This document shows, in pieces, positions 8,660 through 16,958 of a stretch of 64,000 bases of DNA. The stretch comes from Bdellovibrio bacteriovorus (lineage in GTDB: Bacteria; Bdellovibrionota; Bdellovibrionia; Bdellovibrionales; Bdellovibrionaceae), in contig NZ_LUKE01000001.1 in assembly GCF_001592735.1 (NCBI RefSeq), forward strand, positions 1,461,018-1,525,017. Reading direction: 5' to 3'. Position numbers and translations under genes: made by a program. Positions within the stretch are counted from its first letter, which is position 1. The number at the start of each line of letters is the position of its first letter. The notes under the pieces were generated by a model. The model saw nothing but the letters and a program-made list of their open reading frames with translations, had not been told where the DNA came from and ran no database searches.

Positions 8660-10138
8660 ATGATTTCTTTTATTAAAGATGGTCCTACAGATGGTTTATT
8701 GGAGGTTGTTGAAACAAATAGTTTTATTAGATGCTCGGTAGATGCCGGTCGATCTAGATTTGTGACTTCTTTAACCCGGCTTCTGGATACGGGCTTCAAA
8801 CCCACAATTGTGACGCAGGACCGTCTAAATGCTGCCATTGCCTCCGGTTCAGTGGTGCCAGCCATTAGGAGTATTGATCAGGTGTATGTGCAATTGATAG
8901 GTACCAATTCTAGCGAAGGTGAAAAGATGAAGAGGTTGATCGACTCAATTTTGGTCGCCAGAACTTCTTATCAAGTTCCGTATATTCAGCTTTCCCCGAC
9001 AGAGGTGCAGTCGCCAATTCTGAAAAATAAATTTAACCACTGCTATGTTACTCCTCACAAAGGTTCTCCAAAGCCAACCTTGTGCGTTGGTTTTAAATTT
9101 AACCCAACAGTCCAAGTATTAAATGGCTTTCGTGATACCAAGTTCTGGAAAAAATACACTACACCACGTGCTGCAGCCTCTGGCGCCATCAAACGAAACC
9201 TATTTCTTCCGCAATATCTTCAGTTGCCTGATGGTTTCAACTTTGCGTCTGAGGTAAGATCTTGCTTGGAAGATTTCGAGACTGATTTGGGGGAAGTAGC
9301 GAGTTTGATTGATCTTGTTGCGGATTTTGAAATCACCTGGAGTTTAAAAATTATTCAAGCTGAGTTCTACACCGACTATCTCACCGAAGATCCAGCGGGA
9401 ACATATTTTCGACTGGCAAGTTTCACGCCATATAACGGTGCCGCCCCTGTAGAATCTTACAATAATAAGAGACAGTTTTTATCAGTTGTTACTTACAACG
9501 GAGAGAAAAATATTTGTACTGAGGAAAGATATTGCGCTTTAACCGCATTTCCCAAAGCAGACAATACTCATGATAGTGGAGCCGTAGTTCGCTATGAGAT
9601 CAGAAAATACCTTGGTAGGAAAGGTTCAAATCTTATAGTGGAGTTTCCAGACCTGAATGATCTTTCGACCCACGCGACCTTCAATATGCGCTGGTTGATT
9701 GTGGACTATCTACGTATGGTTCTTAAACCGCTTAGACTTTCAGATAACAACTTCAACAACCTGTTAGTTAGTGGGAGAACCGATTGCGCTTCGCCTAGTT
9801 TTGAGGTGACTAATGAGCTTCTTGATAATCAGGGCATTGGAAACTTAATTACTATTAAGTACTATACGAAATCGGGACCGCCTACAAAGTCTGGAAAGAT
9901 TAATCATCATCCACGAATTTCTCTGATTCTAAACTCACGAGCTTACGAGGTTATGTATGCTACGGGGATTTTCTCTGACATTCTGATAGGTAAAGTCAGC
10001 AAGGTTGGAAAATCTGAATTCAAAAGTCTGGATGATAACTCTTCAGAATACTTTAGAAGAGAATTAAAGCGAGTCATTGATCTAAAGAAAAACTTTTTGC
10101 CAGAAGGTGCGACGACTGTTAAACGCAAACGTCGGTAA
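8660..10138 (+). CDS. Island protein of unknown function, 492 residues
   Basis: The ATG at 8660 follows GGAAGG by eight bases; a TTG at 8645 is a less likely start. The protein is soluble and moderately basic at its C terminus (KRKRR). I recognise no domain with confidence. Its middle (YNNKRQF, about residue 270, then VVRYEIRKYLGR, about residue 315) faintly recalls replication proteins of filamentous phages, where an RYE/RFE strand is typical, but the supporting motifs are absent. Followed closely by convergent genes. Confidence 0.7.
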   Translation: MISFIKDGPTDGLLEVVETNSFIRCSVDAGRSRFVTSLTRLLDTGFKPTIVTQDRLNAAIASGSVVPAIRSIDQVYVQLIGTNSSEGEKMKRLIDSILVARTSYQVPYIQLSPTEVQSPILKNKFNHCYVTPHKGSPKPTLCVGFKFNPTVQVLNGFRDTKFWKKYTTPRAAASGAIKRNLFLPQYLQLPDGFNFASEVRSCLEDFETDLGEVASLIDLVADFEITWSLKIIQAEFYTDYLTEDPAGTYFRLASFTPYNGAAPVESYNNKRQFLSVVTYNGEKNICTEERYCALTAFPKADNTHDSGAVVRYEIRKYLGRKGSNLIVEFPDLNDLSTHATFNMRWLIVDYLRMVLKPLRLSDNNFNNLLVSGRTDCASPSFEVTNELLDNQGIGNLITIKYYTKSGPPTKSGKINHHPRISLILNSRAYEVMYATGIFSDILIGKVSKVGKSEFKSLDDNSSEYFRRELKRVIDLKKNFLPEGATTVKRKRR

Positions 10139-10171
10139 GCAATATTTGGAACCTTTATGGACCGTCTACAC

Positions 10172-10321
10172 TTAATGAAGTGGGAGAGTGTTTTCTTCAA
10201 GTTCTTTAAGCTCTACGGAGGCGACAAGTTCTATCGCCTTAGGTCTTAAATTCTTATATGTATTTAAATCGCCGGACTCAAGTGCGTGAAACATCGCTAT
10301 TAAGATTTGCTGAAGAGTCAT
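10172..10321 (-). CDS. Small island protein, 49 residues
   Basis: The minus strand carries an ideal GGAGG four bases before ATG at 10321, opening a 49-codon reading frame that begins MTLQQILIAMFHALESGDLN and ends ENTLPLH before TAA at 10174-10172. The sequence is predicted helical and acidic. It lies 84 bases downstream of the 200-residue gene on the same strand and probably belongs to its transcript. Function unknown. Confidence 0.6.
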   Translation of the reverse strand: MTLQQILIAMFHALESGDLNTYKNLRPKAIELVASVELKELEENTLPLH

Positions 10322-10405
10322 TTGTCCTCCGTTGGTTTCGTACTATGCAAAAACACCAGCCAACTACAAGTGATTATAGTATGCCTGGCGTTCGCATGCC
10401 GGACT

Positions 10406-11008
10406 TCAAATGAGTTTGCCATTCAAAAAGTATTGCAAATCGTGCTTGAGACTCATGTCGGCTTCGTATTTTTGCAGAAACCCATGGTGTTTCAACAGTG
10501 GATGAATTATTCGGTAGGTTCGTTCACATCGTGGTCTATTGCGGAACGGTGCCGCCTTAGTAGCTTCGCTTTCAAGAAGCCACAGAGCAAACATCAAAAC
10601 AAGTTTGGTCGTCGAATGTTCCATTGAACACACGTCCTTGCTGAGGTCCCTGAAAAAATCTTCGACTTTAATCCGTTTTGATGGTGTTGGTAGGATCACG
10701 GGTTGCGGTCTTTTGACACCAATTGAGGATTCAATTCTTTCCCAAAAGTGGGTGTCTCGGCGAAACGACGCTAGGACCTTGGCACCTTTGGTGGTCCTCT
10801 CAAAGTCAGACCATGAAGCTAGAATTTTTTGGTCCGAATCCTTGCGGTCCTCGTCGCAGAGTGTTTGAGTACGGAAGTAGCGTAATGCAGTTTCCAGATA
10901 AACCTTCATACGTAGTTCTAGAGTGTCGTCACGTTTCACATGATCAATGACCTCATCAAACAAATCACTTGTATGTATTCCGTGCGCCATAGTTAAGGTA
11001 TGCATCAT
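10406..11008 (-). CDS. Island protein of unknown function, 200 residues
   Basis: A helical, charged, soluble protein without recognised motifs. The start is uncertain: two ATGs at 11008/11005 and a third six codons in (MAHGIHTS) are all possible, and none has a good ribosome-binding site. Its upstream region is shared with the divergent XRE repressor gene, so the palindromic operators at 11094-11146 could also control it. Confidence 0.6.
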   Translation of the reverse strand: MMHTLTMAHGIHTSDLFDEVIDHVKRDDTLELRMKVYLETALRYFRTQTLCDEDRKDSDQKILASWSDFERTTKGAKVLASFRRDTHFWERIESSIGVKRPQPVILPTPSKRIKVEDFFRDLSKDVCSMEHSTTKLVLMFALWLLESEATKAAPFRNRPRCERTYRIIHPLLKHHGFLQKYEADMSLKHDLQYFLNGKLI

Positions 11009-11093
11009 TGACGCATCAATTTACATATAATTTACACTACGCTGCGCGGCAAGCGAGGTTCTTTCTATTACATACAGAGTCAAGGTGATATCC

Positions 11094-11116
11094 TTTTTAC
11101 GCCAGTGGCGTAAAAA
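11094..11116. promoter_or_regulatory. Palindromic operator 1 for the XRE repressor
   Basis: A perfect palindrome: TTTTTACGCCA, a central G, then TGGCGTAAAAA. Each half is 11 bases. It lies 62 bases upstream of the XRE gene start. The same core recurs 32 bases downstream, about three helical turns, which places both sites on one face of the DNA. Confidence 0.8.
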
Positions 11117-11127
11117 AGAGCTTGATA

Positions 11128-11146
11128 TTTACGCCATTGGCGTAAA
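11128..11146. promoter_or_regulatory. Palindromic operator 2 for the XRE repressor
   Basis: A perfect 19-base palindrome, TTTACGCCA-T-TGGCGTAAA, sharing its core with operator 1. The pairing of two near-identical sites in front of a HTH repressor gene strongly suggests cooperative autoregulation. Confidence 0.8.
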
Positions 11147-11177
11147 AACTAAAATCAGAAACTTCTCGGGGGAAAGA

Positions 11178-11555
11178 ATGCAAAAATTTGGGGACATGCT
11201 GAAGAGGCTAAGAATAGAAGCGGAAATAACTCTTAGAGAGTTATCTGCGCATCTTAATATAACTCCATCTTACTTGAGTGATGTTGAGCAGGGAAGGAAG
11301 AGACCTTTTAATCAAAAAAAGATCGCTAACCTTGCTGATTTGTTGGGAGTTGCTGCTGAGCCGCTACAGAAAGCGGCTGCGAAGGAAAAGGATATGATTG
11401 AGATTCCTCTATCTAATAACAGACATGCGGGATCGTTGGCGTTCGCTCTTGCGAGGTCTGATGATTCAATATTTGAAGATAGTGAAATTCAGGAATCTAT
11501 CGAGAAGTTGACTGCTAAGTTGAATGCAAAAGTAAAAAGAAAGAAAAAGAAATAA
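11178..11555 (+). CDS. XRE-family transcriptional repressor
   Basis: The 125-residue protein has an N-terminal helix-turn-helix of the XRE/Cro-CI type (about residues 5-60), with TLRELSAHLNITPSYLSDVE covering the two DNA-contacting helices. The C terminus is lysine-rich. The ATG at 11178 follows GGGGGAAAG; the frame is open upstream to 11085, but that part would run across the operators and is not likely coding. An ImmA/IrrE protease follows 20 bases later, forming a repressor/anti-repressor pair as in ICE and prophage switches. Confidence 0.9.
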   Translation: MQKFGDMLKRLRIEAEITLRELSAHLNITPSYLSDVEQGRKRPFNQKKIANLADLLGVAAEPLQKAAAKEKDMIEIPLSNNRHAGSLAFALARSDDSIFEDSEIQESIEKLTAKLNAKVKRKKKK

Positions 11556-11575
11556 TTGATCGTTCTGGAGGGGAC

Positions 11576-12169
11576 ATGAAGGTATTTCAAGTAGATCCAA
11601 GGAGTAAAGCCACGCTTGAAGCGTCAGCGCTTGAAACTTTGGAGGAGTTTAACCGGGGGTTGCTTAAAAGACCGCAACCTTTAGACATTGAAAAACTTGT
11701 CGAGTTTTATATGCCGCAAAGTTTTGGCTGGCATTTGGATCCTCAAGAAACTCTTCATCCAGGTGTCGAAGGTTATTGTGATCCAAAAACTAAGACCCTG
11801 GTCATTCCAGAAATCACACTTGAGTCCCTATCATCAGATGGTCGTTCCCGATTCACTGTCGCGCACGAGTTTGCGCATGTTAAGGAACACCGGGAACAAA
11901 TGAAAGAACGGATGCTTGAGTACGATGAAAATTCCGAAAGACTCTACCGAAGAAGTAGATCGGAAATCGTTGTTTACCGTGACCCAGAATGGCAAGCGAA
12001 CTTCCTCGGCGGGGCATTGCTGATGCCTGAAGTTCATGTGATTGAAATGTTACATGCAGCACGAGGTCCGTCTTCCCGTTTAGCACAAAGAATGGCTATG
12101 ATCTTTAACGTTTCGTTGCAAGCAGCAACAGTAAGAATGAATGCAGTATGGAAATCGCATTTTGAATAA
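11576..12169 (+). CDS. ImmA/IrrE-family metallopeptidase
   Basis: The 197-residue protein carries the zinc protease motif HEFAHVKEH at about residues 97-105, with the usual upstream SRFTVAHE context and a downstream ANFLGGALLMP segment that is diagnostic of the COG2856/ImmA family. Members cleave XRE repressors to release mobile-element genes after a stress signal. A GGAGGGG ribosome-binding site precedes the start. It is the second gene of the XRE-ImmA operon. Confidence 0.92.
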   Translation: MKVFQVDPRSKATLEASALETLEEFNRGLLKRPQPLDIEKLVEFYMPQSFGWHLDPQETLHPGVEGYCDPKTKTLVIPEITLESLSSDGRSRFTVAHEFAHVKEHREQMKERMLEYDENSERLYRRSRSEIVVYRDPEWQANFLGGALLMPEVHVIEMLHAARGPSSRLAQRMAMIFNVSLQAATVRMNAVWKSHFE

Positions 12170-12306
12170 AAAAAAGGTTACATAAACCTTCTCAGGAAGA
12201 TTTAGTAACCCATAACCTGACATAAGCTGTTAAGCCTTTACCACGGTTCCGCAATTCCAACGGTAGAGTATCTTAGCTTCTTCTGTCAACCACGGAAGGA
12301 GGGGAT

Positions 12307-12441
12307 ATGAAAAAACGATCCTCTGTTCGTAATCCGAATCCATCGGGCAAACGAGTCTTTCGCAGATACTTCAAGCATTGGAGATCTGGGAAGACTTATG
12401 ATGCCTGGGATTATGGTTACAAATCTTGGCCAATTGGTTAA
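12307..12441 (+). CDS. Small basic aromatic protein, 44 residues
   Basis: A 44-codon frame begins with ATG at 12307 behind GGAGGGG, about as good a ribosome-binding site as any in the window. The product starts MKKRSSVRNPNPSGKRVFRR and ends WPIG. It is very basic and unusually rich in Trp and Tyr (WRSGK, YDAWDYGYKSW). This composition suggests a compact nucleic-acid-binding or zinc-free small fold, but I do not know a family. It lies between the ImmA protease and the next unknown gene on the same strand. Confidence 0.65.
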   Translation: MKKRSSVRNPNPSGKRVFRRYFKHWRSGKTYDAWDYGYKSWPIG

Positions 12442-12520
12442 GCAATAACCCATAGCCGACCCGCCAGCAAGGGAGCCTGAGATTCCTTGCTGGAACGTCG
12501 CTACGATAGCAGGTCAAACA

Positions 12521-13285
12521 ATGACAAATTACACACCGGAGACGATTGAAAGTGCGACGTGGGGACTTTCTAAAGAAGTTGCGATTGCGTGCACTGAGGC
12601 AGCGCTTCAAGCAGTTCCGTTCGGTGGACTTGTGTTCAAGGCTTTGGTAGCGGGAGCTGAAGGCGCGATAGCCTTTCGCAATGAGCAACAAGCTAGAGAC
12701 ATGATGCGGATGTTGAACGAAAGGTTAGATATCCTTGAACAGCATAACCTTACTTCCCGCTCGAGTCTTGCCAACAATTCGGTTTATCAGCAGGTAGCAC
12801 AGGATCGTCTGTTGAATTTGACCGCCCTAGATACCAATGATGATCTTTCAATTTCGGCAAACATGATCGCAGTATGTTCATTGATTACTGGTGCTGATCC
12901 CAAAGACAAGTATGTATTAAGAGCATTGACGGTCCTCACCGGCACGGACTTTAGGATACTCACCGAGTTAAAACGACATCGTATTCGCCAGGCGGAGCAG
13001 ATTGATGCTTTGCCGATAGTCGCGAAAAATGATCCGAATCATAAGGACTATAACGCGATTGAAAAAGAGATTGCTTTGAAGTTTTATGACGCAGTCTACG
13101 AGATCACCGGAATCAAAAGCTTCACGCACATTGTACGAAAGCTGCACGATGTAGGTCTTACCGAACCGTTGGCGGGAGTGTCCCTTTTTGAGGAGGGCGA
13201 TGATAATCTCGCGCCACCAAAAATGACGGAAGTTGGTGAATATTTTCTAGATTTATACAATCGAACCGTGAACGCAGGTTCTTGA
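12521..13285 (+). CDS. Unknown protein, Abi-alpha-like architecture
   Basis: The 254-residue protein has one glycine/alanine-rich hydrophobic stretch (about 28-52, AVPFGGLVFKALVAGAEGA) followed by a helical region and a C terminus reading MTEVGEYFLDLYNRT. The layout (N-terminal amphipathic/hydrophobic segment, helical core, terminal LTxxG-F-like strand) recalls DUF4393/Abi-alpha proteins, but similarity is weak and I treat it as unrecognised. It is convergent with the sirtuin gene, 26 bases apart. Confidence 0.65.
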   Translation: MTNYTPETIESATWGLSKEVAIACTEAALQAVPFGGLVFKALVAGAEGAIAFRNEQQARDMMRMLNERLDILEQHNLTSRSSLANNSVYQQVAQDRLLNLTALDTNDDLSISANMIAVCSLITGADPKDKYVLRALTVLTGTDFRILTELKRHRIRQAEQIDALPIVAKNDPNHKDYNAIEKEIALKFYDAVYEITGIKSFTHIVRKLHDVGLTEPLAGVSLFEEGDDNLAPPKMTEVGEYFLDLYNRTVNAGS

Positions 13286-13310
13286 ATTCAAAAAAGGCTT
13301 AGTTGAGATT

Positions 13311-14021
13311 TTATCTTAGTGTTACCGGATTAAGCAATCGATCTACAAGTGATGGAAGAACCTCGGTGGAAGAACCTCGAAGAACTTCATCAAAATATTT
13401 AGATTTTTCAGTCGGTGCTAAATTCACTTCGATCTTCAAAGCCTGACTTGCGAGATGAACAAATCCGGCAGCTGGATACACTACTCCACTTGTTCCAACA
13501 GCAATGAAGATATCTGCGGCTCGTACAAGGTCTTCAATCAATCCCAAGAAATGGGGACTTTCGCCAAACCAAACTATATCTGGTCTTAACATCCCGACAT
13601 GCCCACAGAACTTACAAACACTTGTTACGCTGAGATCGTTGGACCAGAACATGCTTTGATTACACGCTTCGCATAGTACCTGATTGAGTTGACCGTGCAT
13701 ATTCAGCACCTTCTTGGAACCGGCCTGCCAGTGAAGATCATCAACATTTTGAGAAATCAGGTGAAAGTTCCCAGGCCACGCCGCTTCCAATTCTGAGAGA
13801 GCAAGATGAGCTGCGTTGGGTTTGATGTTGGAATCTTTAAGTTGTCTTCTACGAACGTTATAGAAGTTATGCACCAGATCTGGACAAGATCTAAATGCTT
13901 CTAGTGAAGCAACTTCTTCAATCCGATGATTCTCCCAAAGTCCGTTGGCATCGCGGAAAGTTTGAACTCCCGAGTCTGCTGAGATTCCCGCGCCAGTCAA
14001 AACTAGCAAATTCCCACTCAT
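13311..14021 (-). CDS. CobB-type sirtuin (NAD-dependent deacylase)
   Basis: This 236-residue Sir2 protein has GAGIS at 10-14 and TFR at 21-23 for NAD binding, QNVDDLH near 91-97, the catalytic HG at 109-110, four zinc cysteines (117, 120, 136, 139) and GTSGVVYPAA. The YNVR sequence at 54-57 matches the Y-x-x-R signature of class III sirtuins, which prefer succinyl or malonyl lysine. The ATG at 14021 has GAGG seven bases upstream and is preferred over TTG at 14033. It lies in a mobile island, so a role in host defence rather than metabolism is possible. Confidence 0.92.
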   Translation of the reverse strand: MSGNLLVLTGAGISADSGVQTFRDANGLWENHRIEEVASLEAFRSCPDLVHNFYNVRRRQLKDSNIKPNAAHLALSELEAAWPGNFHLISQNVDDLHWQAGSKKVLNMHGQLNQVLCEACNQSMFWSNDLSVTSVCKFCGHVGMLRPDIVWFGESPHFLGLIEDLVRAADIFIAVGTSGVVYPAAGFVHLASQALKIEVNLAPTEKSKYFDEVLRGSSTEVLPSLVDRLLNPVTLR

Positions 14022-14194
14022 TGCAAACCTCAATGAAGTTTTTCTTCGATATGTGGATCGGGAACACCATTAGGGCATAATAGATTCGCGAGCTCATCAA
14101 AGATCGCAAATTTTATCGTTATCTTTCTTATAGTCTTCTTTCGGAATAGCTTTATCTTTTTCATCACGCCTTCCAATAAAATAGGCAAATGGAA

Positions 14195-14992
14195 TTAAGC
14201 AACTTTTCTTTTGATTGGGGACTTTCTATAAAGCCCCTCTTTATTTAATTTTTTTTCCCATATGCTGAATGCCTCAGCTCGGTTAAATGTGGCTTGTTCT
14301 TGGTACATTGACCAAGTTAGCTCTACCTTTTCATCTTCAGACATGAAGCTCCACATTTTCTGGGACAGGGCTTTCTCGTAATCGTCTTCCTTATTTAAAG
14401 ACATCAGAAAGGTAAGTAAATGATGGATGGGCATGTGCCTTGTCATTTTCTTCAATAGATCATCTTCTAGAGATAGTGATTTAGAAATCAGTGTCCTTGG
14501 ACCCGCGTGTTTAGATAACTTCCTTTCGACATCTTTAATAAAAGCAATATTAACACTGTTCTTTTCTATATTCGGACAATTTTCGTACCAAACTTTACGA
14601 AGGCCGCTATACAAGGCATCGACCTTGGAAATCTCAGGTCTATCTGCATTATCTAATGCGAGGGCAGCAGCGTGGCAGCATGTCTGAACTTTGAATCCAT
14701 GCAGCTTCGCCAAATAGAAATGTTCAATTATTCTGATAGATGTATTGCTGCAACCCCAAGGCTTTGCTGAGATCATAAAAAGTTCTTTGAATTGCTCATG
14801 ACTAACCACTTCCGTGTTAAGCGTTTGCATAACTCGGACAATAGTTGCGACACTCTCTGTGTCACTCAATGAACCAAGTATCCAAGACTCATTGGGTGAA
14901 AGCAGCTGCTGCTCGATCATCGAAGGCCCAATTCTATTTAGCTCCATTTCAAGAAGTGCCAAGGTCTGTATTAAATGCAAATTTTTATCCAT
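14195..14992 (-). CDS. Island protein of unknown function, 265 residues
   Basis: A helical soluble protein without signal peptide or recognised motif. It starts at ATG 14992 behind GAGGG. The internal CCHAAALALDNAD and the repeated Trp-Met-Glu helices near the C terminus suggest an all-alpha fold. It is on the same strand as the sirtuin and 173 bases upstream of it. Confidence 0.65.
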   Translation of the reverse strand: MDKNLHLIQTLALLEMELNRIGPSMIEQQLLSPNESWILGSLSDTESVATIVRVMQTLNTEVVSHEQFKELFMISAKPWGCSNTSIRIIEHFYLAKLHGFKVQTCCHAAALALDNADRPEISKVDALYSGLRKVWYENCPNIEKNSVNIAFIKDVERKLSKHAGPRTLISKSLSLEDDLLKKMTRHMPIHHLLTFLMSLNKEDDYEKALSQKMWSFMSEDEKVELTWSMYQEQATFNRAEAFSIWEKKLNKEGLYRKSPIKRKVA

Positions 14993-15082
14993 AAAAATTC
15001 CCTCTTAAGCGGCAGGAAAATGCTCGTTTGTTGGCCGGATTGCAAACACCTGTGATTACACCGGCCATTTTCTTAGCGCCGG

Positions 15083-15556
15083 TTAACTAGCCATACCGAC
15101 AAATTTTAGGATCTCGTCGCGATTCCATGCCATGTACAAAGCGGCAACCTGCGCTGCTGCAAGCAACCAGTTTCGTGCAAAGCTTGAAAAATAAACATTT
15201 GAAGTTCCGCAATCATAGAGGGCAACCACCAAATAACAGATCTCAAAATAATAAAACGGTAGATTGCTGCTCGAACTGCAAACTATCACGCCAACAAACA
15301 AGCACCAAAACGCTCTCGGTGCGACAAAGAACGCAGCGATAATAGGAAGGAACAAGCCCGGCAACAGAAGGAGCGACGATTCACCAACCTTAAAAGTTAC
15401 ATACAGCAGAACCGCGTTCACACATAGGACTGCCATTGTTGCTTGGTTAGAACTAGATGCTTTAGAGGAGTAAAATCCCAAGCCCTCAATTGCTAGAGCA
15501 GTGCCTCCGACTATAGCCGCGTCCTTTGCAACTTCTTTAATTTCATTTTCTTTCAT
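15083..15556 (-). CDS. Small polytopic membrane protein
   Basis: The 157-residue product contains about five hydrophobic segments between residues 10 and 145, with few charged residues between them. No family recognised. It lies 16 bases downstream of the lipoprotein gene on the same strand, so the two may form one unit. Confidence 0.68.
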   Translation of the reverse strand: MKENEIKEVAKDAAIVGGTALAIEGLGFYSSKASSSNQATMAVLCVNAVLLYVTFKVGESSLLLLPGLFLPIIAAFFVAPRAFWCLFVGVIVCSSSSNLPFYYFEICYLVVALYDCGTSNVYFSSFARNWLLAAAQVAALYMAWNRDEILKFVGMAS

Positions 15557-15572
15557 AGAGCACCCACCGTAT

Positions 15573-16319
15573 TTAGTTACTATTCTGATCCGACGCGCGT
15601 TTAATCATTAACAAATCTGAAATTGGGTCGTACTGACGGCCATTTTTGCTGTCCTGTTTTGCTGGTGGAGAGGCAACATCGCGTTGTCTTAAAGCTTCTT
15701 CTTGAGCCACATCTCTGTAATTTTCCAATTCCTCCGTGTTGTACTTCGGTTTGAAATCACGCGGATAAGCTTCGATTAGACTTGCTACTGTTCCCTCCCA
15801 ATCAGAAGGAGGGGTAAAAGATTCTGAACCCCAATTAGACGCACCCGCATCGACGGTGGATCTTCCTTGAACGGCAACAATGACTTCAGCTGTGTTGCTA
15901 TCTAAAAGGGAAATGTATTGATGGCATACGTTCTGATAGGGTGCGCTACTGAAAGTAAAGAAAGGTTTTTTCTTATAGCATTGCGAGTGAGCAACGGCCA
16001 CGCTACCGCAGCCATATAACTTTCCATATAGGGAATACTTTTCGCGATCTGAAAATCTATCCACTTCTTTGCGATGAACCATATCTTGTTCACGTTTGAT
16101 TGACTGAAGACCCCTAGCTCGGTCAACGACCATGAACTTATTTGCACGAACCAGCGCGGTCGTGATTGAGACTGAATCCTGAGTGCTGATTCCATCAGGT
16201 ACGAGACAAATCCTCATTGATTTATCTGACCAGGGACTTCGCACTGGCGGGGAACTACAACCTAAGATATTCAAAAGTCCAAAACAGATAACAATATTAA
16301 GAGCGCGACTGAAATTCAT
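15573..16319 (-). CDS. Lipoprotein with CsgG/TolB-like N-terminal fold
   Basis: The 248-residue protein has a signal peptide with lipobox LGC at about residue 21. The segment VSITTALVRANKFMVVDRAR followed by a region near KREQD resembles the strand-helix-strand start of CsgG/FlgO/LpoB-like periplasmic proteins. The C-terminal part is polar and probably disordered. It is followed by a small membrane protein, so the pair may be an envelope module carried by the island. The family assignment is tentative. Confidence 0.65.
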   Translation of the reverse strand: MNFSRALNIVICFGLLNILGCSSPPVRSPWSDKSMRICLVPDGISTQDSVSITTALVRANKFMVVDRARGLQSIKREQDMVHRKEVDRFSDREKYSLYGKLYGCGSVAVAHSQCYKKKPFFTFSSAPYQNVCHQYISLLDSNTAEVIVAVQGRSTVDAGASNWGSESFTPPSDWEGTVASLIEAYPRDFKPKYNTEELENYRDVAQEEALRQRDVASPPAKQDSKNGRQYDPISDLLMIKRASDQNSN

Positions 16320-16341
16320 ACCGACTCCTTTTTATATTTTG

Positions 16342-16524
16342 TTACAGAAGAGATGCTGGCGATTCGCCTTTAACTACCAAAGTGCCGTGAAAGTTATAGG
16401 TGTTGCCACCTTTCAGGTATCCAACGATGATCCCCATCTTGTTCAAGACGTTCACTCGATCAGACTTTTCATCCAAAAAGTACAACACCCGACCTAGGCT
16501 ATCTTTAACTTCTCGTTTTCCCAT
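16342..16524 (-). CDS. Small beta-strand protein, 60 residues
   Basis: The product reads like consecutive short beta strands punctuated by glycine and aspartate (SLGRVLYFLDE, KMGIIVGYLKG, NFHGTLVVKGE), a pattern seen in the four-fold beta-flag proteins of phages and mobile elements. An AGG lies seven bases before the ATG. It starts five bases after the HTH gene upstream ends, so the two are co-transcribed. Confidence 0.6.
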   Translation of the reverse strand: MGKREVKDSLGRVLYFLDEKSDRVNVLNKMGIIVGYLKGGNTYNFHGTLVVKGESPASLL

Positions 16525-16529
16525 GTGGC

Positions 16530-16871
16530 CTACTTTCTGTTTTTTAGACGTAAACGTTTTGCAGAAATTAAGAACAATCCAGACAGGTTAGCTTCATCAA
16601 CGATATCGTAGAGTTCTGAGATATCTGGTAGAACAACAGGTTCCTTCTTCCCAGTGAGTAACCATTGGAAATCACAATTAACACCACGAGAAAATCTCAG
16701 GACAGCTTCTAAATCCTGCGGGGCACTCCCACTTAACCACATCGAAAACGTGCTCGGTGCAACGTTAGCAATTTCTGCTGCCGCTCTCCCGGTTAGACCC
16801 CGGTCAGCGATTACCTTCTTAAGGTTGGCGGCAAATACTGCACCTGTTGTGTTGCGCTTTGCTTTGCTCAT
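16530..16871 (-). CDS. HTH phage-type regulator
   Basis: The 113-residue protein has a CI/XRE-like helix-turn-helix near residues 12-60 (LTGRAAAEIANVAPSTFSMW), followed by a CDFQWLLTGK segment that is frequent in phage repressors of this class. It probably binds DNA near its own promoter and may control the downstream lipoprotein and membrane genes. No LexA-like cleavage domain is present. Confidence 0.82.
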   Translation of the reverse strand: MSKAKRNTTGAVFAANLKKVIADRGLTGRAAAEIANVAPSTFSMWLSGSAPQDLEAVLRFSRGVNCDFQWLLTGKKEPVVLPDISELYDIVDEANLSGLFLISAKRLRLKNRK

Positions 16872-16958
16872 ACAAAATTATTCGGTGAAACTAAGTTTAA
16901 TCTCAAAATCTATTCATAGTTACGTTTATGAATTGAGTTTTTGAACGGAAGTTCGATC

